Positions 32,197 to 42,500 of a stretch of 64,000 bases of DNA are shown here, piece after piece. The notes under the pieces are model-generated. The model searched no databases, was not told where the DNA came from, and saw nothing but the letters and a program-made list of their open reading frames with translations. Within the stretch, counting starts at the first letter, position 1; each line of letters begins with the position of its first letter. Source of the DNA: Candidatus Bathyarchaeota archaeon (GTDB lineage Archaea; Thermoproteota; Bathyarchaeia; Bathyarchaeales; Bathycorpusculaceae); NCBI GenBank assembly GCA_026014685.1, contig JAOZHW010000007.1:1-64000 (forward strand), written 5' to 3'. The position numbers and the translations under genes are program-made.

Positions 32197-33099
32197 GTGG
32201 AAAAAATGAAAACCAATGATCTTCGACGCTTCATCAAGACAACCGAAAAAATGGTTGTTCCATCCAAAGTTGCGTCCACAACCCAAGGAAGCGCTATGCT
32301 TCGAAAACTTCCTCTACGATTCCAACGATACATAGTCAATAGAGGCGCACGCACCAATCCATACATGAGTTTTGTAGTAGAACCGTACGCTGTGTTTCTC
32401 GCTTTTGAAGTCACCGATATTAAAGCAGCAGAGCAGTTGTTACCACCCAACTACAGCTTGTCTCCTTCAGCAATGTTTACTGACACCGACAAGCGAAAAT
32501 GCGCAATAGTGAGTGCCTTTAATGTGCACACAAGCGTTTTTTGGGGTAGCCGCGTAGAGTTCTACTTAATCGCCGAGAACTGTAAAACTGGACTGCTCTC
32601 GTGGGTTATCATTGAGTACGAAAGCAATACCCATAGTTACGATCCAAAGCAGGGTTTTGTAGCTCCGAGCACCAAACATTCAGTAGTCACGACGTCATAT
32701 CTTGGAGAGATCATAGTTGATGTGTTAAGCAACAGATCAGCTAACAGCCTTGTCTTAATAGCAGACCTAAAGAACGGGATTCTCAAAAAACTAGACCAGC
32801 GTCTGTGGGTCGAGGGAAATCTCTCAGTCGACTACGGCGGAGAACTGCAACAATGCACTAAACCGTTTAGTCTGGTTTTCGATCCAACCGAGATGGCTCA
32901 AGCGTTAAAGATTCCAATCGACGATATCTCTTTGTGTACGAATACCTTTGGGGCTGGTTTATTGAATCCAGATCCTTTCGAAGTAGCGTGTTTTCCATAC
33001 GCTCAACACTTCGTTACTACGAGTGTTCCGACAGCCACTTCTATGCGGACTGCTGATGACCTTGAGCAGGCAGTTAATGAGATAAACAGAGCAAGATGA
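32197..33099 (+). CDS. Hypothetical protein, possibly acetoacetate-decarboxylase-like fold
   Basis: Protein of about 300 aa (GTG at 32197 or ATG at 32206), soluble, with mixed alpha/beta content. Segments such as LAFEVTDIKAAEQLLPPNYSL, CAIVSAFNVH and SFVVEPYAVF recall the acetoacetate decarboxylase superfamily, but the catalytic Lys cannot be placed. Treat the name as tentative. Confidence 0.5.
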   Translation: MEKMKTNDLRRFIKTTEKMVVPSKVASTTQGSAMLRKLPLRFQRYIVNRGARTNPYMSFVVEPYAVFLAFEVTDIKAAEQLLPPNYSLSPSAMFTDTDKRKCAIVSAFNVHTSVFWGSRVEFYLIAENCKTGLLSWVIIEYESNTHSYDPKQGFVAPSTKHSVVTTSYLGEIIVDVLSNRSANSLVLIADLKNGILKKLDQRLWVEGNLSVDYGGELQQCTKPFSLVFDPTEMAQALKIPIDDISLCTNTFGAGLLNPDPFEVACFPYAQHFVTTSVPTATSMRTADDLEQAVNEINRAR

Positions 33100-33225
33100 A
33101 TGCGCCTGAGGAGATGGGCTGTAAAAAGTAGCACACTTAAGGTTTGTTGATTATTATTGCCGTTCCCAGTGAGGGTAATTCTTAATTAGCCCCTCTGCTA
33201 AATGGTTGGCTGAAGGTACTTAAAT

Positions 33226-34290
33226 ATGGTGAAAATGGATTTCGGTGGCGTCCAAGAAGACGTCATCACCCGAAAAGAATTCACAGTGGCAAAAGCCCAA
33301 AAAATCCTCAAAGACGAAGTCGTCGTCTCCTTGGGCTACGGAATACAAGGCGCAGCTCAATCATTAAACATGCGAGATAACGGCATAAAAGTAATCATCG
33401 GACAAGAAAAAGAAGGCGTATTCAAAAAAGAATGGGATAAAGCAGTAGCAGACGGATGGGTTCCAGGCGAAAACCTGTTCCCACTCGAAGAAGCAGCCAA
33501 AAAAGGCACAATCAAAATGTTCCTACTTACCGACGCCGCGCAGAAGGCAGTATGGCCAAAAATTAAAGCCACCCTCAAAAAAGGCGACGCACTCTACTTC
33601 AGCCACGGATTCAGCATAGTCTACAAAGAACAAACAGGCGTCATCCCACCCAAAGACATCGACGTCATATTGGTCGCGCCAAAAGGCAGCGGCACCAGCG
33701 TCCGCCGCAACTTCGTCGACGGATCAGGCATAAACTGCAGCTTCGCAGTCTTCCAAGACGCCACAGGCAAAGCCGAAGACCGCGCCAAAGCACTCGGCAT
33801 CGCCATCGGCGGAGGATACCTCTTCCCAACCACTTTCGAGAAAGAAGTCTACAGCGACCTAACTGGCGAACGCGGAACCTTAATGGGCGCACTTGCAGGC
33901 ATACTTGAAGCCCAATACAACACGCTCCGCGCTAACGGTCACAGCCCAAGCGAAGCCTTCAACGAAACCGTCGAAGAACTCACCCAGAGCCTCATCCGCC
34001 TCGTAGACGAGAACGGCATGGACTGGATGTACTGCAACTGCAGCGAAACCGCCCGCATCGGCGCATTACGCTGGAAAGAACGGTTCCGCAGCGCAACTCA
34101 ACCCGTGTTTGATAGTCTCTACGAGTTGGTTGCGGCAGGCGAAGAAACCCGCATCGTCCTAGAGAAGAGCAAGGCACCGGATTACCGTCAGAAACTCGCT
34201 GATGAACTCAAAGCGATGGGCCAAAGTGAGATGTGGCGTGCTGGCGAAACGGTCCGCTCGCTTCGACCTAAACAGGCAAAGAAAGAGTAA
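33226..34290 (+). CDS. ilvC: Ketol-acid reductoisomerase (branched-chain amino acid synthesis)
   Basis: Protein of 354 aa, NADPH/Mg2+-dependent. The N-terminal Rossmann region has VVSLGYGIQGAAQSLNMRD. The Mg2+-binding region includes LTGERGTLMGALAGILEAQY and the C-terminal knotted domain has CSETARIGALRW. It converts 2-acetolactate to dihydroxyisovalerate. Its neighbours are not ilv genes, so it is an isolated pathway gene. A T-tract terminator follows. Confidence 0.93.
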   Translation: MVKMDFGGVQEDVITRKEFTVAKAQKILKDEVVVSLGYGIQGAAQSLNMRDNGIKVIIGQEKEGVFKKEWDKAVADGWVPGENLFPLEEAAKKGTIKMFLLTDAAQKAVWPKIKATLKKGDALYFSHGFSIVYKEQTGVIPPKDIDVILVAPKGSGTSVRRNFVDGSGINCSFAVFQDATGKAEDRAKALGIAIGGGYLFPTTFEKEVYSDLTGERGTLMGALAGILEAQYNTLRANGHSPSEAFNETVEELTQSLIRLVDENGMDWMYCNCSETARIGALRWKERFRSATQPVFDSLYELVAAGEETRIVLEKSKAPDYRQKLADELKAMGQSEMWRAGETVRSLRPKQAKKE

Positions 34291-34295
34291 GCCCT

Positions 34296-34335
34296 CTTTT
34301 CTTTTACTTTTTGTTTAATTTATTTTTGTTTTTTA
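34296..34335 (+). terminator. T-tract terminator after ilvC
   Basis: Runs of T (TTTT, TTTT, TTTTT, TTT, TTTTT, TTTTTT) span 40 nt after the ilvC stop, in line with archaeal intrinsic termination. Confidence 0.5.
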
Positions 34336-34423
34336 GCCATTACCTCATTGAGTTCTTGTTTGTTTGCGAAGTTAGTCTTTTATAGTTGAACGGTGCGCCT
34401 GCTTAGCTAATGCGAGGTTCCCT

Positions 34424-35782
34424 TTGGATTACGTTACCGTAGCTGCAATAGCGGTATTCGTTACGACACTATTTTTGATGATTAAGCGTCCAAGGGGCAT
34501 TAAACTGGGTTACGCGGCAGGCATCGGTGCAGTAGCTTCGCTGTTGCTGGGCACGGTCAGTTTGGGGCAGGCTGCAGAGTCGTTTTTGCATATTTGGGAT
34601 GCAGCGTTAGCTTTTGTTGGCATAGTGGCGTTTTCGGTGATTTTGGATGCTATGGGCTTCTTCAAATGGGCCGCCCTGCGTGTGGTGCGGTTGGCGAAGG
34701 GCAGCGGGGTGCGTCTCTACTTTTACGTGTCATTGTTGACGGCGGCGGTTAGCATCCTTTTTGCTAACGACAGCGCCGTTCTCATCCTAACCCCTATTGT
34801 TTTGGAAATTATCAGTGAATTAAAAATCGACGGCAAAGGCAGGTATGCATATCTCTTCGCTGCGGGGCTCATAGCCGACACAGCCGCCATGCCACTCATA
34901 ACCAGCAACCCCATCAACATCTTAAGCGCAGACTACTTCGGCTACACCTTCATCGACCACCTCGTCTTTATGGCGCCAGTCGCCGTCGCCACAATCGCAA
35001 GCAGCATGCTTCTGGTGTACGTGTTTTTCCGCAAAAAGATCCCCAAAACCTACGACACCAAACTAGTCGACATAATATCCACAGGCTCCACGCCGATAAG
35101 CCGCCGTATGCTCAAGGTTTGCTTGGGCACTTTGGTGGCGATTGATGTGGGCTACGTTGCGGCTTCGCTTTTCAGGATTCCTGTGTCGGTGGTGATTTGT
35201 TCAGGTGCAGTGTTCCTTTTGGCGGTTTATTTGGCTGATCTCAAGGGTGAAGTGGTTCGAGGGGAACGCAAAGGTCTCGTTGGTTTAGCTAAGGACATCA
35301 ACTGGGACATCGTGCTCTTTATGCTGAGTATTTTCTTTGTGGTCCAGGGCTTGACAAACGCTGGAATCACCCAATTGTTGGCGGATACATTGGTGTCCGC
35401 GAACTCGCTGCCTTCGGTGATGGGGATTATTGCGCCGAGCCTCGTGGTTACGGTTGGCGCAAGTTTCATGAACAACTGGCCCATGACCATCCTTGGCTTG
35501 ATGTCGATTCACCAAGCAGCCGCAACCGTCACCTTGAGCAGCCAAGCGTTCACGGAGTTGGTTTTCTCCAACATCATCGGCAACAACCTTGGCCCCCACT
35601 TCTTCCCACTCGGCTCGCTGGCAATTCTGATGTGGCTGGAGACGATGAAGCGCAAAGGTGTCAACATCAGCCTGTGGAGTTACCTAAAGGTCGGGTCTGT
35701 CCTCTCCATCGTCGAAGTCGTGGTGGCGTCGGTGGTTCTTTGGGTTGAAGTAACCTACTTTGGATGGGTACTTCCGATTTAG
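34424..35782 (+). CDS. ArsB/NhaD-type permease
   Basis: Protein of 452 aa from a TTG, with about eleven transmembrane segments. The ion-transporter superfamily motifs NDSAVLILTP (about 115-125) and SNPINILSADYFG (about 165-177) match the ArsB/citrate-like and NhaD families. It could export arsenite or exchange Na+/H+; no arsA or arsR gene is adjacent. Its 3' end overlaps the convergent ThiF-like gene by 4 bp. Confidence 0.82.
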   Translation: MDYVTVAAIAVFVTTLFLMIKRPRGIKLGYAAGIGAVASLLLGTVSLGQAAESFLHIWDAALAFVGIVAFSVILDAMGFFKWAALRVVRLAKGSGVRLYFYVSLLTAAVSILFANDSAVLILTPIVLEIISELKIDGKGRYAYLFAAGLIADTAAMPLITSNPINILSADYFGYTFIDHLVFMAPVAVATIASSMLLVYVFFRKKIPKTYDTKLVDIISTGSTPISRRMLKVCLGTLVAIDVGYVAASLFRIPVSVVICSGAVFLLAVYLADLKGEVVRGERKGLVGLAKDINWDIVLFMLSIFFVVQGLTNAGITQLLADTLVSANSLPSVMGIIAPSLVVTVGASFMNNWPMTILGLMSIHQAAATVTLSSQAFTELVFSNIIGNNLGPHFFPLGSLAILMWLETMKRKGVNISLWSYLKVGSVLSIVEVVVASVVLWVEVTYFGWVLPI

Positions 35783-36534
35783 CGGTGACAAACCTGACAG
35801 TGGGGGTTCTTTGGAAGCGGCACCACCGTAAAATCCATGTCACGGAAGTCGCAGACCAACAGTTTACCCGCCAAACTCGACCCAACTCCCGCGAGGAGCT
35901 TGATGGTTTCCATGGCTTGCATGCTGCCCATGATTCCCGCCGAGGCACCGATTATGCCAAAAACCCCTCCAGATTGGGGGTTGCTTTGGTGGTTGTGCAT
36001 TGTGCACTCTAAGCAACCTGTTTCGGGCGGGTTGAAAACTGAGAGGTTGCCTTCTAAACCCATGACTGCACCGAAAACGTAGGGAATTTTAAGTTTTATA
36101 CATGCTCTGTTGAGCAGGTAGCGGGTTTGGAAGTTATCTAAGCAGTCAACCACCACATCTACAGCCTTCAACAGAGATTCAACGTTATCTTCATCCACCT
36201 TTTCGGATACCGCTTCAATTTGCACCAGAGGATTTTGCTTGCGCAGTTTTTCGGCGGCGACCTCTGCTTTGTGGTGGTGGAGGTCGTTTGGGGTGTAGAG
36301 GATTTGGCGGTGCAAGTTAGGGGTTTCGACGGTGTCTTGGTCGATTAAGCGCAAGTAGCCGACGCCCGCCAAAGCCAGATAGAGAGAGCAGACTGAGCCT
36401 AATCCGCCCACGCCGACTATGGCGACACGGGATTTGGATAGTTTCTCTTGCCCAAAGGAACCTAATTCTTCTATCAGTATTTGGCGACTGTAGAATAGTT
36501 TAGCGAATTCTGCTTTGCCTGCTACATCCATCAA
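35779..36534 (-). CDS. ThiF/MoeB/HesA-family E1-like adenylyltransferase
   Basis: Protein of 251 aa. The Rossmann ATP motif is VGVGGLGSVCSLYLALAGVG, followed by LIDQDTVETPNLHRQ and DCLDNFQTRYLLNRAC. Zinc cysteines are CLEC (near 170) and CQVC at the C-terminus. It activates the C-terminus of a ubiquitin-like sulfur carrier (ThiS/MoaD/SAMP type). The partner is not in the window. Confidence 0.9.
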   Translation of the reverse strand: MMDVAGKAEFAKLFYSRQILIEELGSFGQEKLSKSRVAIVGVGGLGSVCSLYLALAGVGYLRLIDQDTVETPNLHRQILYTPNDLHHHKAEVAAEKLRKQNPLVQIEAVSEKVDEDNVESLLKAVDVVVDCLDNFQTRYLLNRACIKLKIPYVFGAVMGLEGNLSVFNPPETGCLECTMHNHQSNPQSGGVFGIIGASAGIMGSMQAMETIKLLAGVGSSLAGKLLVCDFRDMDFTVVPLPKNPHCQVCHR

Positions 36535-36659
36535 TGCTCAATCCTGCTGGGCTGTATTTTGCTTTAACGTGAAACTGCCTATCATAGATTTCCCTTACCA
36601 ACCTTTTCATTAAAATTGGTGATTCTGGGGCTTAACAGATTAACTTTTAGAAAAAAGGT

Positions 36660-37016
36660 TTAGATGGATGCTTCTTGTGAAAGATCAGCTTGAAGGACCT
36701 GGCGAGTTCTTTTTCGTAACAGCACCACCCCAACCACTCCAACAAGCGCCACCAAAACGACGCTTCCAACCGCGATCAACGTGTAGTCAGTTTGCCCCTC
36801 AACAGCTTGAGGGTTAGGTTGTCCATTCATTTCACCCGGAGAACCCGATGGCATCGGCATAGTCCCGTTGAAGTCAGGCCTGTTTCCGCTACCAAAATCG
36901 TATGGTCCACCAGAGGGCCTAGTCATGTTTCCGTTCCAGTTTGGCGGGGCGGTTCCGTTGAAGTCGGGCGGCTGCATCATTTCGCCAGATTGAGCGTTCA
37001 CGGAGTTTATCGACAA
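36660..37016 (-). CDS. Membrane-anchored Pro/Gly/Asn-rich protein, N-terminus disrupted
   Basis: Residues 1-118 from a TTG hold a Pro/Gly/Asn-rich surface domain (repeats of DFNGT-P) and a C-terminal transmembrane helix (LIAVGSVVLVALVGVVGVVLL) followed by RKRTR. The same frame continues upstream as a signal peptide (KKIQTALAAAIFLFGCLLSINSVNAQ) without a start codon. Adding one base in the A5 run at about 37074-37078 would join it to a GTG-started basic start (VEVKTRSLHKK). Either a homopolymer error or a frameshift is likely; the protein is probably a secreted, anchored protein of about 150 aa. Confidence 0.6.
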   Translation of the reverse strand: MSINSVNAQSGEMMQPPDFNGTAPPNWNGNMTRPSGGPYDFGSGNRPDFNGTMPMPSGSPGEMNGQPNPQAVEGQTDYTLIAVGSVVLVALVGVVGVVLLRKRTRQVLQADLSQEASI

Positions 37017-37217
37017 AAGACATCCAAACAGAAAGATTGCTGCTGCAAGGGCTGTTTGTATTTTCTTGTTACCTTTTTGTGTAAGGAGCGAGTTTTCACT
37101 TCCACATTTGAGGAGTCAGGAGGTAGCTTTGGGGCGGATATAAGATTTTACCAAGATGTCTCCCAAAACAAAAACCACGGAAAAAAATTAATGGCAAAAA
37201 AGAAAAAAAGAAACGCG

Positions 37218-37601
37218 TTACGCGTATTTCTTGTCGTTGTAGCAGTACCAACGCTGATACTGTGGAATCCAAGTCAAGGGTTTACCACAAGTTTGGCAAA
37301 GTGGCTGCGAAGATGCCTGCTGCTGAACTGGAGCTGCGGCTTGAGCGGCAGGTTGCTGGTAGCTTTGTTGGTAGGCGATTTGGGCGACGGGTTTTAATAT
37401 GATGAAGTCTGAAGCTGCTTGAACTTCTTCCCAAGCGACGTTTTGGATTTGTCCTTCGTCGTTTTCGACGGTCAAGGATATGCCCATTTTGCCGACTGCA
37501 AACGCGACATCCTTAACTTTACCAAGTAATCTGCCTTTTGCGTCTATGACTTGCATGGAAACCAGTGCATCTCTGGTTAGGGGTTTATCGTTTTCGCTCA
37601 T
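37218..37601 (-). CDS. PRC-barrel protein with C-terminal zinc ribbon
   Basis: Protein of 127 aa: a PRC barrel (about 8-72, LVSMQVIDAKGRLLGKVKDVAFAVGKMGISLTVEN), a Gln/Ala-rich linker (about 73-98), and CQTCGKPLTWIPQYQRWYC. PRC barrels occur in archaeal cell-division (CdpB/SepF-associated) and RNA-processing (RimM) proteins. This one has no known partner here. Cytosolic. Confidence 0.75.
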   Translation of the reverse strand: MSENDKPLTRDALVSMQVIDAKGRLLGKVKDVAFAVGKMGISLTVENDEGQIQNVAWEEVQAASDFIILKPVAQIAYQQSYQQPAAQAAAPVQQQASSQPLCQTCGKPLTWIPQYQRWYCYNDKKYA

Positions 37602-37756
37602 GTTGATTCACTCAGATTCTGAATAGTTTGTTCCTGTTAAAAGAATTTTCTGTTCACCGACAAATGCTGCTCAAAGCAAGGTGGCAAGTAAACGGTGGCT
37701 TGTTTAGCAAGGGCTAAATACCCCCAAAACCTGTAGTTTAAGTGTAAGGTGTTTTT

Positions 37757-37999
37757 ATGTCAAATATTGATTTATCCCAAGAGGCAACAGCGAAAATTAA
37801 ACAAGCCATAAACGAATTCAAAAACTCCCTTGGAACATATTTTAAAGACAACACTATCGAAATTAAAACTTGGAAGTTCGCCGTAGAAAATAACGAAGCA
37901 GGCTACAGCATAGATGCCGCCGTTAAAATCCAAATAAAACCCAAAGAAAAATCTGCCGACCCCACCAAATCCACAAGCACGACTGAACTGCTAGGATAA
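37757..37999 (+). CDS. Small hypothetical protein
   Basis: Protein of 80 aa with a helical N-terminus and beta-rich centre (EIKTWKFAVENNEAGYSIDAAVKIQIKPK), possibly a small SHOCT/beta fold. A TTTAAG TATA-like box lies about 20 nt upstream. No family recognised. Confidence 0.6.
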   Translation: MSNIDLSQEATAKIKQAINEFKNSLGTYFKDNTIEIKTWKFAVENNEAGYSIDAAVKIQIKPKEKSADPTKSTSTTELLG

Positions 38000-38035
38000 A
38001 AGAAAAGCGACTTTGTGGCATTAGACGCCACACCA

Positions 38036-39121
38036 TTAGTTTTCAGCAGAAGGCAGAGGCAGTTCTGTTTTCTGCACACTATTTACAACCGAAGCTTTTA
38101 GCCCCGCTATGTTGATGAGTGGGTAACCAATTAGCACTTGGCACCAAAAAGTGATTAGGCGGGTAAGTGTGGTTGCAGCGGCAGCGGTGGCAAGAGGGAC
38201 ACCGTAAAGGCTAAACATGTTCACCATAGTTATCTCGACTGCGCCAACTGGGAACCCAGCGGTTAAGGTTTCAACGGTGGATGTAACGCTGAAAACCGTT
38301 GCTAAACTAAAAATGCTAATCTCTGGATACCCCAAAGCGTAGAACACCATCAAAAAGACTAGCAGACTGAATATCCAAGCGATTACGGCGAAAAAGAGCG
38401 GTTTGAGCAAAAGCTTGGGGTGCGTTCGGTATGTTTTGAAGGATAAGCTAAAGGATAACAGGGTTTTCTGCAGGTTTTCCCTTTCCTTCTCAAGCCAAGA
38501 AGGCTTCTTGATTATGAATCGGATAATCGTCATCAAAATGTTGACCAACCGCTCAGCTGCACCCTCTTTGAGCGCTATGTAGAGGATGATAGCTACCACC
38601 GAAGCGGTCCCAACAGTAACTAAAGTAACTAGCAAAACAAGGTAAGAAGTAACCCAACCATTGATCACCAACGCGATAAACCCAACTATCAAGCCCCCAG
38701 TGTAAACAAGCGTACTTATCAAGCGAGAGGTTATCACGGTTGCAGAAGATATTCCAGTGTCGTTTTCGGGTTCTCTTTGCGCGAGATAGATTCTGGTTGC
38801 TTCTCCACAGACGGTTTGGCAGGGTAGAATCATCTCGACAAAGTTACCGATCCAGTTGTAGAGCATGATGCGGCGGAATTTTATGTTGATTTTTAATGCG
38901 TCAAGCAGTGAATGCCAAATCAGCGAATCAAAGAAAACCGCCATAACAACGCAAAGAATCGCCAAAGAATAGAAAATCGCGTAGTTGGTGAAGTCAAGGG
39001 TGCTTAAAACCCTCAAAAAACCAGCGAAGTCACCGAAGAAAAGCAGGTAAAGGATGAACGCGATAAGCCCCAATACCATTAACACAATCGATTTGCGGGT
39101 TTGGGTGAAGGCTATCGACAT
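38036..39121 (-). CDS. UPF0104/LPG-synthase TM-region family membrane protein
   Basis: Protein of 361 aa with about eight transmembrane helices. Motifs of the lysylphosphatidylglycerol synthase TM region are seen (FEMILPCQTVCGEATRIYL and FPVGAVEITMVNMFSLYGVP). Family members (AglD-like) are implicated in lipid-linked sugar or lipid translocation. Exact role unknown. It follows the carB-side non-coding region with a copy of the dispersed repeat upstream. Confidence 0.85.
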   Translation of the reverse strand: MSIAFTQTRKSIVLMVLGLIAFILYLLFFGDFAGFLRVLSTLDFTNYAIFYSLAILCVVMAVFFDSLIWHSLLDALKINIKFRRIMLYNWIGNFVEMILPCQTVCGEATRIYLAQREPENDTGISSATVITSRLISTLVYTGGLIVGFIALVINGWVTSYLVLLVTLVTVGTASVVAIILYIALKEGAAERLVNILMTIIRFIIKKPSWLEKERENLQKTLLSFSLSFKTYRTHPKLLLKPLFFAVIAWIFSLLVFLMVFYALGYPEISIFSLATVFSVTSTVETLTAGFPVGAVEITMVNMFSLYGVPLATAAAATTLTRLITFWCQVLIGYPLINIAGLKASVVNSVQKTELPLPSAEN

Positions 39122-39594
39122 ATCTTTTTCTCACATGTTTTAAAATCAAAGGGTAACTAGGGTTTCAGGCGCTAAATCCCATACATCAATGAGAACACAC
39201 CGTGAAATGTAATAAAAATTGTGGTAACTTGGGGTACACCAGAAAAGAGCAAGCAGACAGCTGAATTCTGGCTTATCAGCAGTCAAAATGTGTGTCTTGT
39301 TGTTTTGTAGAAGACCCCTATATACAACAACCAGCAGACCTCAAAAAAGTTGCTTCAACGGTTCAGAACCTGCCAATAAATTGAGAGCGGATTGTGGCGA
39401 TTTCCACAAGCACTTCAGCTTCGCGAGGCTTAAGGCAGGGTCAAGTGCGATTTTTTCTTTAGCCCCTTATTTAATGCCGCATACGTTTCCGTATCCGTAC
39501 TTGCTGGAATCACGCGACGTCTCAAAGCTGACCTCCCCTCCCTTATATAAAGAAAGAATGAGGCCTTTGCTCTTTTGAAGCCTTTTAGTGGATT
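39122..39594. other. Non-coding region holding dispersed repeat C
   Basis: 473 bp without a supported gene between the UPF0104 gene and carB. The only strong structure is the repeat at 39466-39551. The plus-strand ORF at 39288-39578 is an artefact of that repeat. Confidence 0.55.
39466..39551 (-). repeat. Dispersed repeat copy C (full length, with hairpin)
   Basis: Read on the minus strand: TTTATATAAGGGAGGGGAGGT, then GAGACGTCGCGTG, then GGATACGGAAACGTATGCGG. ATACG-GAAA-CGTAT is a stem-loop. It starts 44 bp after the carB stop, in carB sense. Copy D has the same stem with loop GATT. Confidence 0.75.
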
Positions 39595-42500
39595 CTACCA
39601 TCTTTTCCAGGGTAACTCGTCCATGTATTCGTTGAGGCTGCGTATGGTGTTGCCGTTTTTGTCTTTATGCTTCAGCACTTCAACGAGTGCCTCGGCTAGT
39701 TGCAGGTTGGTGATGACGGGGACGTTGAATTCTACTGCTTGGCGTCGGATGGTGTAGCCGTCGGTTATGATGTCGCTCATGTTGCTGCGGCGGTTAGCCA
39801 TGGGTACGTTTATGACGAGGTCTATTTTGCGTTCTTGAAGGTAATCGAGGATGTTGGGGGTTACGTCGGGGTCTTTGACTTTATGCAGTACTGTGGCTGT
39901 TACTTCGTTGGCGTTAAGCACTTTAGCGGTGTTGGCGGTTGCGTAGATTCTAAAGCCCATATCCAACAAGGCTTTAGCTATGGGAACCACACGTTTTTTG
40001 CGTTCTTCGTCTCCGCCGACGCTAACTAGGACTGAGCCGCCTTTCGGTGGAATCGTAAACTCCGCCGCTTGCAACGCTTTGAAGAATGCATCTGAAAAGT
40101 TTTCACCTAAACACGCCACTTCGCCTGTGCTTAGCATTTCTACGCCCAAAACGGGGTCTGCGCCGCTGAGCCGCATGAAGCTGAATTGGGGCACTTTTAC
40201 GCCGACGTGAGGCGCGACTTTCATAGGGGAGAGCTTGACATGGCCGATTTTTTTGCCCAGCATAGCCAGCGTTGCGAGTTCGATGAGGTTTATGCCGCGG
40301 CATTTGCTGACGAAAGGCATGGAGCGGGATGCGCGGAGGTTGCATTCGATGACGTTGACAACGTCGTCTTTGACGAGATACTGGATGTTGTAGGGTCCGT
40401 GGATTTTTAGGGCTTTCACGATGCTGATGGTGGCGGTTTCGATGTCTTTTTGCACTTCGGGCTTGAGTGCCTGTGGCGGGATAGTCATGGTTGCGTCGCC
40501 GCTGTGTACGCCTGCGTTTTCGACGTGTTCCATGATTGCGCCTATGAAGACGTTTTCGCCGTCTGAGACGCCGTCTACTTCGACTTCTTTGGCGCGGGTG
40601 ATGAATTTGCTGATTACGACGGGGTGGTCGCGGGAGACTTTTGCGGCCAAGTTGAGGAAGTTTTCAAGCGCTACTTCGTTGTATGCGACGCGCATGGCTG
40701 AACCCGAGAGCACGTAGCTGGGTCTTACCAGAACGGGGTAACCGATTTTGGTTGCAAACCGTTTCGCTTCCTCGATGGATTGGAGTTTGCTCCAGCTTGG
40801 TTGAGATATTCCCAATTGGTCGAGTAGTGCGCTGAATTTGGAGCGGTCCTCTGCTAGGTCCACGTCTTGTGCGGAGGTGCCCAATATTTTTGCGCCTGCG
40901 TCTGAGAGCGGCATGGAGAGGTTGTTTGGGATTTGTCCGCCGACGCTTGTGATTATGCCCATTGGGTTTTCTTTGTCGTAGATGTCAAGGATGCGTTCAG
41001 TTGTTAATTCCTCGAAGTATAGTTTGTCGCTTATGTCGTAGTCTGTGCTAACGGTTTCGGGGTTGTAGTTAACCATGATGGCTTCTTTTATGCCGTTCTT
41101 TTTGAGCGCCCAAACCGTGTTGACGCCGCACCAGTCGAACTCGACGCTACTGCCGATACGGAAAACACCTGCACCCAACACGATGACTTTGCTTTGTGTT
41201 TTGCTGAATTCGATGTCGTCTTCGTCGCCGCCATAGGTCATGTAGAGGTAGTTGGTTTTTGCTGGCCACTCCGCCGCTAACGTGTCAATTTGTTTCACGA
41301 CGGGAATGATGCCGTTGGTTTTGCGGAAGGCGCGTATGGATTTTTCATCTGTTTTTTGGCACACCGCTATCTGCTCGTCTGAAAAGCCGAGCCGTTTGGC
41401 TTCCCGGATAACGTCTACAGCGTTGCTTTCTGCCAAATTGAGCTTGCAAAGTTGCTCTTCCATGTTTACGATGTTTTGGATTTTGTAGAGGAAGAAGGGG
41501 TCTACGCCGCTTAAGCGGTAGATTTCCATTATGGGGATGCCGATTTTGAGGGCTTTAGCGATCTTGTAGAGGCGCTCGTCTGTGGGGTGCGCCATTTCGT
41601 CTCGCAGGCGCTCTTCAGATTCTGGTTCTGCATCTTCGGGGTTGCAGACTAAACCGATCTTGCCCGTGTCGAGCATGCGTACCGCTTTCTGTAGTGCCTC
41701 TTCGAAGCAGCGACCAATCGCCATGACTTCGCCGACGCTGCGCATTTGTGGTCCGACGTGGCGGTCGGCGTTTTTGAATTTCTGCAGGTCCCAGCGTGGG
41801 ATTTTGACTGTGATGTAGTCCAGTGCTGGTTCGAAGCAGGCGGTTGTGACTTCGGTGACTTTGTTGATGAGTTCGGGCAGGGTGTAGCCCAAGGTTAGTT
41901 TGGTTGCGATGTAGGCAAGTGGGTAACCTGTGACTTTGCTTGCCAACGCAGAGCTGCGTGACATTCTTGAGTTGACTTCGATGACGCGGCATTCCTCGGA
42001 TTTGGGGTGAAGCGCCCACTGTATGTTGCATTCGCCTACGATGCCCAAAGCGCGGATGGCGTTGATGGATATGCTGCGGATTTGGTGGTATTCTCTGTTG
42101 GTCATGGTCTGCGAGGGTGCAACAACTATGGAGTCGCCTGTGTGGATGCCCATGGGGTCAAAGTTTTCCATGTTGCATACGGTTAGGCAGTTGTCTGCGT
42201 AGTCACGCATGACTTCGTATTCGACTTCTTTCCAGTGCCCCACGTATTCTTCGACGAGGATTTGGCTGATGCGACTCTGGGCAATGCCGATGGTTGCGAT
42301 TTCTTTTAGTTCTTTTTGGTTGCGCGCTACTCCTGCGCCTTTGCCGCCTAACGTGTAAGCGACACGAATCATAACTGGGTAACCGATTTCCTCCGCAATC
42401 TCCAACGCTTGTTTAACGCTGGTTGCGGCTTTGCTCTTTAGGTATGGGACGCCTGCTTTCTGCATAGCTTGGCGGAAGCGTTCTCGGTCGCCTGTGTCTT

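Noticed and set aside
39288-39578. 96-aa ORF between the UPF0104 gene and carB
   Set aside because: Its C-terminus is the translated dispersed repeat (antisense); no protein character otherwise.
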